7,562 nt of DNA from contig CAJCJE010000108.1 in assembly GCA_903970565.1 (NCBI GenBank), positions 1 to 7,562 on the forward strand, given 5' to 3'. Positions 1 to 6,574 of this stretch are shown piece after piece. The notes below the pieces were generated by a model. The model made no database searches, was not told the DNA's origin, and was given only the letters and a program-made list of their open reading frames with translations. Position 1 is the stretch's first letter; the number at the start of each line of letters is the position of its first letter. The DNA comes from Candidatus Melainabacteria bacterium. GTDB lineage: Bacteria > Actinomycetota > Actinomycetes > Mycobacteriales > Pseudonocardiaceae. The translations under genes and the position numbers were made by a program.

Positions 1-183
1 CAGCCGACGCGAGCTGATCGGGAGGCCGGCCTGGCGGGCCCGGGACACGATCCGGATCGCCAGCACCGAGTCCCCGCCCAGGTCGAACAGGTTGTCGTGC
101 ACGCCGACCTTCGGCACCCCGAGCACGTCCACCCAGATGTCGGCCAGGGTCTGCTCCCGACCGGTTCGCGGCGGCTCGTACCC
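1..183 (-). other. PCP3 (thiolation) domain, cut by the left edge
   Basis: The motif is NLFDLGGDSVLAIRIV with Ser2160 (codon 69-67). Sixty-one residues are visible, running to the left edge just after the helix following the serine. Just before it lies YEPPRTGREQTLADIW, which looks like the linker that normally joins an A domain to its carrier, although no A domain is present. What follows it lies outside the window. Confidence 0.92.
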
Positions 184-3100
184 GGTGACTCGGGGTTGCG
201 GGCTCACCTCCCGCGTGGTGGTCCTCCGCGAGGACGGCGTGCTGGCGGCGAGGCAGGACATGACCTCGCCCGCGGTCGGTTCGTCGTCGGCGACCAGCGC
301 GCCCAACAGGACGAGGCAGTCCTCGACCAGCCCGCGCGCGGTCTCGCGCCGGTAGCGGTCGCGCTCGTAGTTCAGCTGAAGTTGCAGGCCGTCGCGCAGG
401 ATCGCGTCCAGCACCAACGGATAGCCGGTGTCGAGTGCCTCGGTGGACGGGATCGCGGTGACCTCGCCCGGCAGATCCTGCGCGCCGTAGCGTTCGTTGT
501 GGAACACCACGATGCTGTCGAACAGCCGCCGCGCGTTGTCACTGAAGGACGCCTGCCGGCGGACGTCGGTCATCGCGCAGTGCTCGCGCTCGCGCAGGTC
601 CACGAGTTGCTCGTGTACGCCGCGCAGCCAGCCGCCGACCCGCGCCGGGGTGTCCAGCCGGACCCGGACGGGGAGCGTGTTCATCACCATGCCGACCACG
701 TCCTGGACCTGCGGGGCGGAACGGCCCGAGACGGTCGATCCGAACAGGACGTCCGCACGGCCGCCGTGATGACCGAGCAGCATCGCCCAGGCCGCGTGCA
801 CCAGGGCGCCCGCGGTGACCCGGTGGCGACGGGTCGCGCGGTACAGCCGCTCGACCAGATCGGCCGGGGCGTCCGCGACGACGGTCCCGCTGCCGAGGTG
901 CGGTCCACCGTCCGGGGGTTCACCGCCCGGCAGCGGGGTTGGTTCGGTACTCCCGGCGAGCAGCGTGGCCCAGTGCTGGGCGTCCTGCTCGCGGTCCCGG
1001 CCCGACAACCACGCCAGGTAGTCCCGGTGGGACGTCGGTGCGGGCAGCTCCGGTGCCGTCCCGGTGTCCCGCAGCGCTTGGTAGATCGCGTGGACCTCCC
1101 GGAACACGGCCGTCAGGCTCCAGCCGTCCAACACGATGTGGTGCGTGCGCCACAACAGTTCCGTGCTGTCGTCGCCGGTGCGCACCAGAACGAGCTGTAT
1201 CGGTGGCGCGGCCGACAGGTCGAATCCCGTCCGCTGCGCGGTGGTCATCAGCTCGCGCAACCCGCGGGCCCGTTCGTCCGCCGGGAGGTGGCGCCAGTCG
1301 ATCACCGTCAGCGGCACGTGCGTGGCGCGCAGGACCACCTGTCGGGGCTCGGTCAGCCCCTGCCAGACGAACGCGGTGCGCAACGCCGGATTGCGCTGCG
1401 CGGCCAGGTGCCACGCGCGTTCCCAGCACCGGACGTCCGGTGCCTCGGCCAGGTGGAAGCCGAACACCTGCACGTAGGCGCTCTCCTCGCCGATCGACTG
1501 CGCCAGGATGCCGGTCTGCAACGGGGACAACGGGTACGCGTCGATCACGGCGTCGGCTCCGAACCGGGCGCGCAGGACCGGAAGCACATCGGTGTCCGGC
1601 CGGGTCGGCGCGGCGGCGACCGCAGGCGCGTCCGGGACTCCGGCGACGGTCGCCAGCCGGGCGATGGTCGGGTGGGTGAACACGTCCCTTGGACGCAGGT
1701 GCAGCCCGGCGTCGCGGGCGCGCGCCACGATCTGCATCGCCAGGATCGAGTCGCCGCCCCGGACGAGGAAGTCCTCGTGCGGGCCGATTTCCGGCACACC
1801 CAGCACCTCCGCCCAGATGTGCGTGAGGATCTGCTCGGCCGCCGTCGACCGCTGCGTCGGCACGGCGGGTGTGGGCGCCTCGACGGCGGGCCGGGCGACC
1901 GGGCGGGGTGCGGCGGAGGCCAGCAGGTCGCCGAGGGACGCTCCGGCGGCGAGTTGGGCCAGCAGGTCGCGGTACTCGGCGAGCAGGGCCGCGCTGTCCT
2001 TCCCGCCGACCCGCTCGGGGTCGGCGAACAGCGACACCTCCACCGAGGCGCGGTCCGCGATGTCCAGCACCAGCGGGTGTCCCGACCGGCCGTGGTCGTG
2101 CCCGACCGAGGTCAGGCTGACACCGGGCAGCTCCAGCCGGTCGGTGGGGACGTTGTCGAACACCACGACGCTGTCGAACAGCGGCTGCCCGGCGGGGACC
2201 TCGCAGTGGCGCCGCACCTCCGAGAGCGCGCTGTGTTCGTAGGGGGCGAGGGCCCACCGCTCGGCGCGCAGCCTGCGCAGCCAGTCACCGGTGGACTCGT
2301 CGTCCTGGAAGCGGATGCGGGTCGGCACGGTGTTCATGAACATGCCGACCACCCGGTCGAGGTCCGGCACGTCCGAGGACCGCCCGGCGACGACCGTGCC
2401 GACCACGACGTCCCGCCGTCCGCTGTTCCTAGCCAACAGCAGGCCCCACGTGCCCTGCATGAGCGCGCCGAGCGTGCTGTGGTGGCGCCGGGCCAGTGTC
2501 CGTAGCGTGTTGCTGTCCTCTGTGGACAGTGTGATCCGGTCCTCGCGAGGTGCCGGACGTGCGCTGTGCGCGGGCGCGGGACGTACCACGGGGATCGGCG
2601 TGGACTCGGTGAACCCGGCCAGCGCGTCTCGCCAGAACGCCGCTTCGGCAGCTCGGTCACGGCCCGCCAGCCAGGCGAGGTGGCGCAGCGGATCGGCCGG
2701 TTCCGGCAGGTCGGGAGCCGTGCCGGTCACGGACGCGCGGTAGAGGTCGAACAGTTCGCCCAGCACGATCGGCAGGCTCCAGCCATCGAGCAGGGCGTGG
2801 TGCAACACCCACACGACGTGGTGTCGCTCGTCGGCGGCCCTGACCAGGTGCACTCGGACCGGTGGCTGGTTCTCGGTGAAGCCGAGGGACCGCTCGGCGC
2901 GCAGCAGACCGGCCAGCCGCTGGGCAGGCTGCTCGGGGTGCGGGTCACGCCAGTCGTGCCGCTCGACGGCGAGAATCGCGTTGTCGTGCACCACCTGCAC
3001 CGGGTACGGCAGTTCGCGCCAGTGCAGCGAGGACCGCAGCGCGGCGTGCCGTCCGGCCACCGCGCGCCAGGCCTTGGCCAGGGCGTCATGGTCCAACACG

Positions 3101-6100
3101 CCCTCGAAGGTGAACACGAACTGTTCCAGGTAGTCCCCGGACGCCGGATCGGCCACGGCGTGCAGCAGCATCCCGGCCTGCAACGCCGACAACGCGTGCA
3201 CGGTGCCCAGTTCCGCGAGTGCCCGGACCCCCGGCAGCGCGGATGTCCCGTCATCGACCGGTAGACAATCCCTGGCCTGGACGGCTTCGGTGGACCGGGC
3301 CAGCTCGACGATGGTCTGGTGGCGGAACAGGGAGCCGACCGACACCGCGAGCCCGGCCCGCCGCGCCCTGGCCGCGACCCGGATGGCGAGGACCGAGTCG
3401 CCGCCGGCCTCGAAGAAGTTCTCCCGCACGTCGACCTCCCGGCCCAGCACCTCGCGCCATACCGCGACCAGGGTGCGTTCCTCGGGTGTACGCCCTCCCG
3501 CGCCCCCGGACCTGGCCACCGTGGTCGCTCCCGGTGCGGGCAGGGCCGTGCGGTCGACCTTGCCGGCACTGGTCAACGGCATTTCGTCCAGGGCAACGAA
3601 CACCGACGGCACCATGTAGTCGGGCAGCACCTCGGCCATGAATGCCCGCAGCTCGGCCGGACCCGGCGGGTTCGACCGGTCGGCTGCGACGAAGTAGCCC
3701 ACCAGTCGTTTGTGGCCGCCGCTGCCGGTGACCGCCGTGGCGACCGCGTCCACCACGCCCCGGTGCAGACCCAGCCGGGCCTCGACCTCGCCCAGCTCGA
3801 TCCGGTAGCCGCGTACCTTCACCTGGAAGTCGTTGCGCCCCAGGAAGTCCAACTCGCCGTCGGACCTCTGGCGGGCCAGGTCGCCGGTGCGGTACAGCCG
3901 GCCGCCGGGCTGGCCGAACGGGTCGGGCACGAACTTCTCCGCGGTGAGCGCGGCGCGGTGCAGGTAGCCACGGGCCACGCCGATGCCGCCGATGTACAGC
4001 TCGCCGACCACGCCGACGGGCATGGGATTGAGCGCCCCGTCCAGCACGTACATCCGGATGTTGTCGATGGGTGCGCCGATGGGGATCGAACGGGCGGCGT
4101 CGAAGTCGGCGCCGATGGTGTGCACCGAGCAGCCGACCACTGTCTCGGTCGGGCCGTACTCGTTGATGATCCGGGCCCCGGGGGCCACGCGCTGCCAGCC
4201 GGCGACGGTCTCCGGGCGCACCTCGTCCGCGCCGACCACGAAGGTCCGGACCGACCGCACGGCGCCCGGTTCGAGCATGGTGCGCAGCACGTCCAGGTGT
4301 CCCGGTGTGATCTTGAGCAGGCTGAAGTCGTGCGGCCCGGCGAGCACGTCGGCCAGTGTCTCCAGGCTGCGGTCGGGCGGGAGCAGCGTGACGCACTTGC
4401 CGCCGATGAGCGGTAGCCAGAAGTTCGGCACCGACAGGTCGAACGCGATCGAGCCGAGCATCGGCGCGCCCCGGTCACCTTCCAGCCCGTAGCCGGTGAC
4501 CGCCCAGTGCAGGTAGTTCACCACGCCCACATGCGGCACCAGGACGCCCTTGGGGCGGCCGGTCGAGCCGGACGTGTAGATCACGTAGAGCAGGTTCCGC
4601 GCGCCCGACACCGGTCGTGGCCGGCTGCTGGGCCGCTGGGCTATCTCCGACCAGTCGGCGTCCACCAGCACGACCTGACCGGAGAAGGTCTCCGGCACCG
4701 CGTCCCGCAGCGCGGCGGTGGTCACCACGATCGGCGCCGCGGTGTCGGTGAGAATCCACTCCAGCCGCTGGCTGGGCAGGGCGGCGTCCAACGGCACGTA
4801 CGCCGCGCCGGACTTCAGGATGCCCAGCAGCGCGACGAACATCTCCGACGAGTGGCCGACGCAGACCGCCACCAGGGACTCGCTGCCCACGCCCATCGCC
4901 CGCAGGTGGTGTGCGAGCCGGTTGGCCCGCTCGTCCAACTCGCGGTAGGACATCGTGCTGCCGTCCGTGCACCGGATCGCCACGCTTTGCGGCGCACGGT
5001 CGACCCATTGCTCCACCAGACCGTGCACGGTGGCGTCCGGGAACACCGAGTCGGTGTCGTTCCACTCCCGCATCGCCCGGTCGCGCTCGACGGCGGTGAG
5101 GATGTCCAGCTCCGCGAGCGGCCGGTCCGGCCGCGCGACGGCGCGATCGACGAGTTCGACCAGGTGGCCCACCAGCCGCGCCGCGGTGTCCTCGTCGTAC
5201 AGGTCCGTCGCGTAGGTGAGGACCAGATCGATGTGCGTGTCCCGGTTGATCGCGAACAACGTCAGGTCGACCTTGGCGTGGCCGTCGTCCACCGGAACCG
5301 GCTCAACCTCCAGCCCGGTGAACCGCCATGCCGTCGTACCGGTCTCGAACGCCTGGAACAGCACCTGGAACACGGGGTTGTGCTCGACACTGCGCTCCAC
5401 CCGCAGGTCCGCGACCACCTTGTCGAACGGCACGTCGGAATTCGCCAGCGCGCCCAGCACCGCGCCGTGCGCGCGACGCACCGAGTCGGCCACGGAGGGG
5501 TTTCCGGTCAGGTCGACGGGGATGGCGACGGTGTTCGCGAACAGGCCCAGCAGCGGTTCGGTCTGCGGCACCGGGCGCCCGGCCACCAGCGAGCCGACCG
5601 CGAACCGGGGCTGACCGGTGTAACGGTGCAGCAGCCCCGAGAACAGGGCCAGGACCGTGCTGAACATGGTCGTGCCCGCCGCTGCCGCGAGTCGATGGAC
5701 GCCCGCGCTGGTCTCGGCGGACAGCCGGGCCCGGACGGTGGCGCCCCGGTGGCTCGCGACCCCGCGCACCCGGTCGGTGGGCAGCTCCAGCACCGGGGCC
5801 ACCCCGTCGAGAGCCCTCCGCCAGTGGTCCAACTGGCTACGCCCCAACGATCCCGCCACGCGCTCGGCCTGCCACCGGGCGTAGTCCGAGTAACGGATGT
5901 CCGGTGTGGACGATTCCGGTGCCCGGCCCGCGACGAAGTCGGCGTAGCAGGCGCCGATCTCCCGAGCCAGGATGCCGCCGGACCACTCGTCGACCAGCAG
6001 GTGGTGCGCCCGGATGGCCAACAGGTGCTCGTCATCGGACACCGGAACGAGCAGTGCCCCGAACAGCGGGCCCGTGGTCAGGTCGAACGGCTTGTGGGTG

Positions 6101-6546
6101 AGCTGCGCGGCCAGCGCCACGGCGTCGGCCCGGTTGTGCGGTCGCTCGACGCGCGGCAGCTCGCCCGGCACCTCGCCGACCACCTGCGACGGGCCGTCAT
6201 CACCAGCCGGGTAGGTGCCGCGCAGCACCTCGTGCCGGCGGACGACGGCGTCGAGAGCGGCGGCCAGTGCCGCGCGGTCCAGGCCACCGCGTAGCCACAT
6301 CGTCCACTGCACGCCGTACACGGAGTTGTCCGTGCCACCCTGGGGGCTGTCGGTCAGCAGTTCGTTGGCCAACCACATTCCGTGCTGCACGGGCGAGAGC
6401 GCGGTCGGGCCGGCCTCGGCGCACCGGAGGATCTCCGGCCGGTCGGGCGCGGCCACCGCGTGGCCGCCAAGTCGCTGTTCGAGCAGCCGCAGCTTGGCGG
6501 CGCTCAACCGGCCGGACCGTCCCGGCCGCACTGCTTCGGTGGTCAT
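1..6546 (-). CDS. NRPS with domains C-A-PCP-C-PCP-C-PCP (3' end outside window)
   Basis: This multimodular synthetase elongates a peptide on carrier domains. From the ATG at 6546 the frame stays open for 2182 codons to the left edge. Approximate domain order in residues: N-terminal helix 12-28 (LSAAKLRLLEQRLGG); C1 45-475 (HHLLVDE at 181); A1 496-1000 (YTSGSTGRPKG at 657, NEYGPTE at 795, A10 Lys at 996); PCP1 1015-1082 (Ser1051 in AGGDS); C2 1113-1540 (HHALLDG at 1249, VGMFMNT near 1402); PCP2 1565-1632 (Ser1600 in RGGDS); C3 1667-2092 (HHIVLDG at 1802); PCP3 from 2122 (Ser2160 in LGGDS), running out of the window. The second and third modules have no adenylation domain. No epimerization, methyltransferase or thioesterase domain is seen, so more domains or genes must lie downstream. 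The start is supported by AGGGG 8 bases upstream. The product cannot be named from sequence alone. Confidence 0.96.
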   Translation of the reverse strand, partial: MTTEAVRPGRSGRLSAAKLRLLEQRLGGHAVAAPDRPEILRCAEAGPTALSPVQHGMWLANELLTDSPQGGTDNSVYGVQWTMWLRGGLDRAALAAALDAVVRRHEVLRGTYPAGDDGPSQVVGEVPGELPRVERPHNRADAVALAAQLTHKPFDLTTGPLFGALLVPVSDDEHLLAIRAHHLLVDEWSGGILAREIGACYADFVAGRAPESSTPDIRYSDYARWQAERVAGSLGRSQLDHWRRALDGVAPVLELPTDRVRGVASHRGATVRARLSAETSAGVHRLAAAAGTTMFSTVLALFSGLLHRYTGQPRFAVGSLVAGRPVPQTEPLLGLFANTVAIPVDLTGNPSVADSVRRAHGAVLGALANSDVPFDKVVADLRVERSVEHNPVFQVLFQAFETGTTAWRFTGLEVEPVPVDDGHAKVDLTLFAINRDTHIDLVLTYATDLYDEDTAARLVGHLVELVDRAVARPDRPLAELDILTAVERDRAMREWNDTDSVFPDATVHGLVEQWVDRAPQSVAIRCTDGSTMSYRELDERANRLAHHLRAMGVGSESLVAVCVGHSSEMFVALLGILKSGAAYVPLDAALPSQRLEWILTDTAAPIVVTTAALRDAVPETFSGQVVLVDADWSEIAQRPSSRPRPVSGARNLLYVIYTSGSTGRPKGVLVPHVGVVNYLHWAVTGYGLEGDRGAPMLGSIAFDLSVPNFWLPLIGGKCVTLLPPDRSLETLADVLAGPHDFSLLKITPGHLDVLRTMLEPGAVRSVRTFVVGADEVRPETVAGWQRVAPGARIINEYGPTETVVGCSVHTIGADFDAARSIPIGAPIDNIRMYVLDGALNPMPVGVVGELYIGGIGVARGYLHRAALTAEKFVPDPFGQPGGRLYRTGDLARQRSDGELDFLGRNDFQVKVRGYRIELGEVEARLGLHRGVVDAVATAVTGSGGHKRLVGYFVAADRSNPPGPAELRAFMAEVLPDYMVPSVFVALDEMPLTSAGKVDRTALPAPGATTVARSGGAGGRTPEERTLVAVWREVLGREVDVRENFFEAGGDSVLAIRVAARARRAGLAVSVGSLFRHQTIVELARSTEAVQARDCLPVDDGTSALPGVRALAELGTVHALSALQAGMLLHAVADPASGDYLEQFVFTFEGVLDHDALAKAWRAVAGRHAALRSSLHWRELPYPVQVVHDNAILAVERHDWRDPHPEQPAQRLAGLLRAERSLGFTENQPPVRVHLVRAADERHHVVWVLHHALLDGWSLPIVLGELFDLYRASVTGTAPDLPEPADPLRHLAWLAGRDRAAEAAFWRDALAGFTESTPIPVVRPAPAHSARPAPREDRITLSTEDSNTLRTLARRHHSTLGALMQGTWGLLLARNSGRRDVVVGTVVAGRSSDVPDLDRVVGMFMNTVPTRIRFQDDESTGDWLRRLRAERWALAPYEHSALSEVRRHCEVPAGQPLFDSVVVFDNVPTDRLELPGVSLTSVGHDHGRSGHPLVLDIADRASVEVSLFADPERVGGKDSAALLAEYRDLLAQLAAGASLGDLLASAAPRPVARPAVEAPTPAVPTQRSTAAEQILTHIWAEVLGVPEIGPHEDFLVRGGDSILAMQIVARARDAGLHLRPRDVFTHPTIARLATVAGVPDAPAVAAAPTRPDTDVLPVLRARFGADAVIDAYPLSPLQTGILAQSIGEESAYVQVFGFHLAEAPDVRCWERAWHLAAQRNPALRTAFVWQGLTEPRQVVLRATHVPLTVIDWRHLPADERARGLRELMTTAQRTGFDLSAAPPIQLVLVRTGDDSTELLWRTHHIVLDGWSLTAVFREVHAIYQALRDTGTAPELPAPTSHRDYLAWLSGRDREQDAQHWATLLAGSTEPTPLPGGEPPDGGPHLGSGTVVADAPADLVERLYRATRRHRVTAGALVHAAWAMLLGHHGGRADVLFGSTVSGRSAPQVQDVVGMVMNTLPVRVRLDTPARVGGWLRGVHEQLVDLREREHCAMTDVRRQASFSDNARRLFDSIVVFHNERYGAQDLPGEVTAIPSTEALDTGYPLVLDAILRDGLQLQLNYERDRYRRETARGLVEDCLVLLGALVADDEPTAGEVMSCLAASTPSSRRTTTREVSPQPRVTGYEPPRTGREQTLADIWVDVLGVPKVGVHDNLFDLGGDSVLAIRIVSRARQAGLPISSRRL
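271..1548 (-). other. Condensation domain C3 (module without A domain)
   Basis: C3 is the second condensation domain without its own A partner. The motifs are YPLSPLQTGILAQS (1671), QRNPALRTAF, HHIVLDGWS (1802-1810), HRDYLAWLSGRDR, VGMVMNTLPVRV and LFDSIVVFHN. The catalytic His and Asp are present. In the RHxxLRTxF motif the His is Asn. It is of the same subtype as C2, sharing for instance LAWL.GRDR, but many positions differ, so the pair is not a recent duplication. Confidence 0.92.
1651..1854 (-). other. PCP2 (thiolation) domain without an in-cis A domain
   Basis: The carrier motif is DFLVRGGDSILAMQIV, with Ser1600 (codon 1749-1747) as the phosphopantetheine site. Arg stands where LGGxS has Leu. 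Helix 1 (EQILTHIWAEVLG) and the final TIARLA helix are intact, so the domain looks functional. Nothing resembling an adenylation domain lies between C2 and this carrier, so its amino acid must come from A1 or from another protein. Confidence 0.94.
1927..3210 (-). other. Condensation domain C2 (module without A domain)
   Basis: C2 should condense the PCP1-bound chain with whatever is loaded on PCP2. The motifs are HALSALQAGMLLHAV, GRHAALRSSL, HHALLDGWS (1249-1257), VGMFMNTVPTRI and LFDSVVVFDN. The LQxGMLxH start, DGWS and VGxFxNT set resembles the first condensation domain of tyrocidine synthetase TycB, a DCL type, but the subtype cannot be settled by eye. It lacks the epimerization hallmark DGxSWRIL. 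A Pro/Ala-rich linker of about 25 residues leads straight to PCP2. Confidence 0.92.
3301..3504 (-). other. PCP1 (thiolation) domain
   Basis: This carrier domain directly follows A1, with the motif NFFEAGGDSVLAIRV. Ser1051 (codon 3396-3394) is the expected phosphopantetheine site. Ala replaces the usual Leu of LGGxS. A1 should load it in cis. It is preceded by the normal short linker RTPEERTLVAVW. Confidence 0.95.
3547..5061 (-). other. Adenylation domain A1, predicted Asn/Asp-type
   Basis: This is a complete AMP-forming domain. It shows A3 YTSGSTGRPKG (657), A4 FDLSVP (702-707), A5 NEYGPTE (795), A7 YRTGDLAR, A8 RGYRIELGEVE, and A10 SAGKVDR (Lys996). Aligned by eye to GrsA, the ten pocket residues are D703, L704, P707, K745, V770, G772, E796, V804, G805, K996, giving DLPKVGEVGK. 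From memory, known codes DLTKLGEVGK (Asn) and DLTKVGHIGK (Asp) are the nearest. The Glu at the seventh place favours Asn, and Pro instead of Thr at the third place is the only notable departure. It is the only A domain in this protein within the window, and three carriers follow it. Confidence 0.9.
5122..6414 (-). other. Condensation domain C1
   Basis: C1 would join the chain held by the upstream gene's PCP to the residue on PCP1. The motifs are ALSPVQHGMW (about residue 49), RRHEVLRGTY, HHLLVDEWS (181-189), RYSDYARW, GLFANTVAIP, and DVPFDKVV followed by HNPVFQVLF. The last two resemble the LCL type, which joins L-residues. The second His and the Asp of HHxxxDG are kept, but the Gly is Glu, and the Arg usual in NTLxxR is Pro (NTVAIP). 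It is probably active, since the catalytic His is present. The domain limits are approximate. Confidence 0.92.
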
Positions 6547-6551
6547 CGGTT

Positions 6552-6559
6552 CTTCCCCT
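6552..6559 (-). promoter_or_regulatory. Shine-Dalgarno sequence of the large NRPS gene
   Basis: Read on the minus strand the sequence is AGGGGAAG, with the AGGGG core ending 8 bases before the ATG at 6546-6544. It fixes the start of the large gene, because no other in-frame start lies in the 28-base gap after the upstream TGA. The short gap has no visible promoter or terminator hairpin, so the two genes are most likely co-transcribed. Confidence 0.8.
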
Positions 6560-6574
6560 GTCGGGTCGGTGCGG

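Noticed and set aside
920..2257. A 445-codon minus-strand frame overlapping C2-PCP2-C3
   Set aside because: It is in a different frame from the NRPS, is rich in Arg, Gly and Pro, and has no motif; it is a frame shadow.
97..2505. An 802-codon open frame on the plus strand
   Set aside because: It is antisense to C2-PCP2-C3-PCP3. Its composition (Arg, Gln, His, Gly, Val rich) and internal near-repeats mirror the complement of the carrier and condensation motifs. It comes from GC bias, while the minus strand shows full domain motifs.
271..3210. C2 or C3 as epimerization domains, suggested by the GGDS carriers before them
   Set aside because: Both have HHxxLDGWS and VGMxMNT typical of condensation domains, lack the DGxSWRIL signature, and are each followed by a carrier rather than by another C domain.
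1..3210. Recent tandem duplication of the C-PCP module
   Set aside because: C2 and C3 are of one subtype but differ at many positions, and the linkers before PCP2 and PCP3 are unrelated, so a recent copy is not supported.
3319..4416. A 365-codon plus-strand frame antisense to A1-PCP1
   Set aside because: It shows no protein motif; the minus strand carries A4 to A10 and the carrier serine in the same place.
4507..6294. A 595-codon open frame on the plus strand
   Set aside because: It lies antisense to C1 and A1, has no recognisable domain, and has the same low-complexity composition as other GC-bias shadows.
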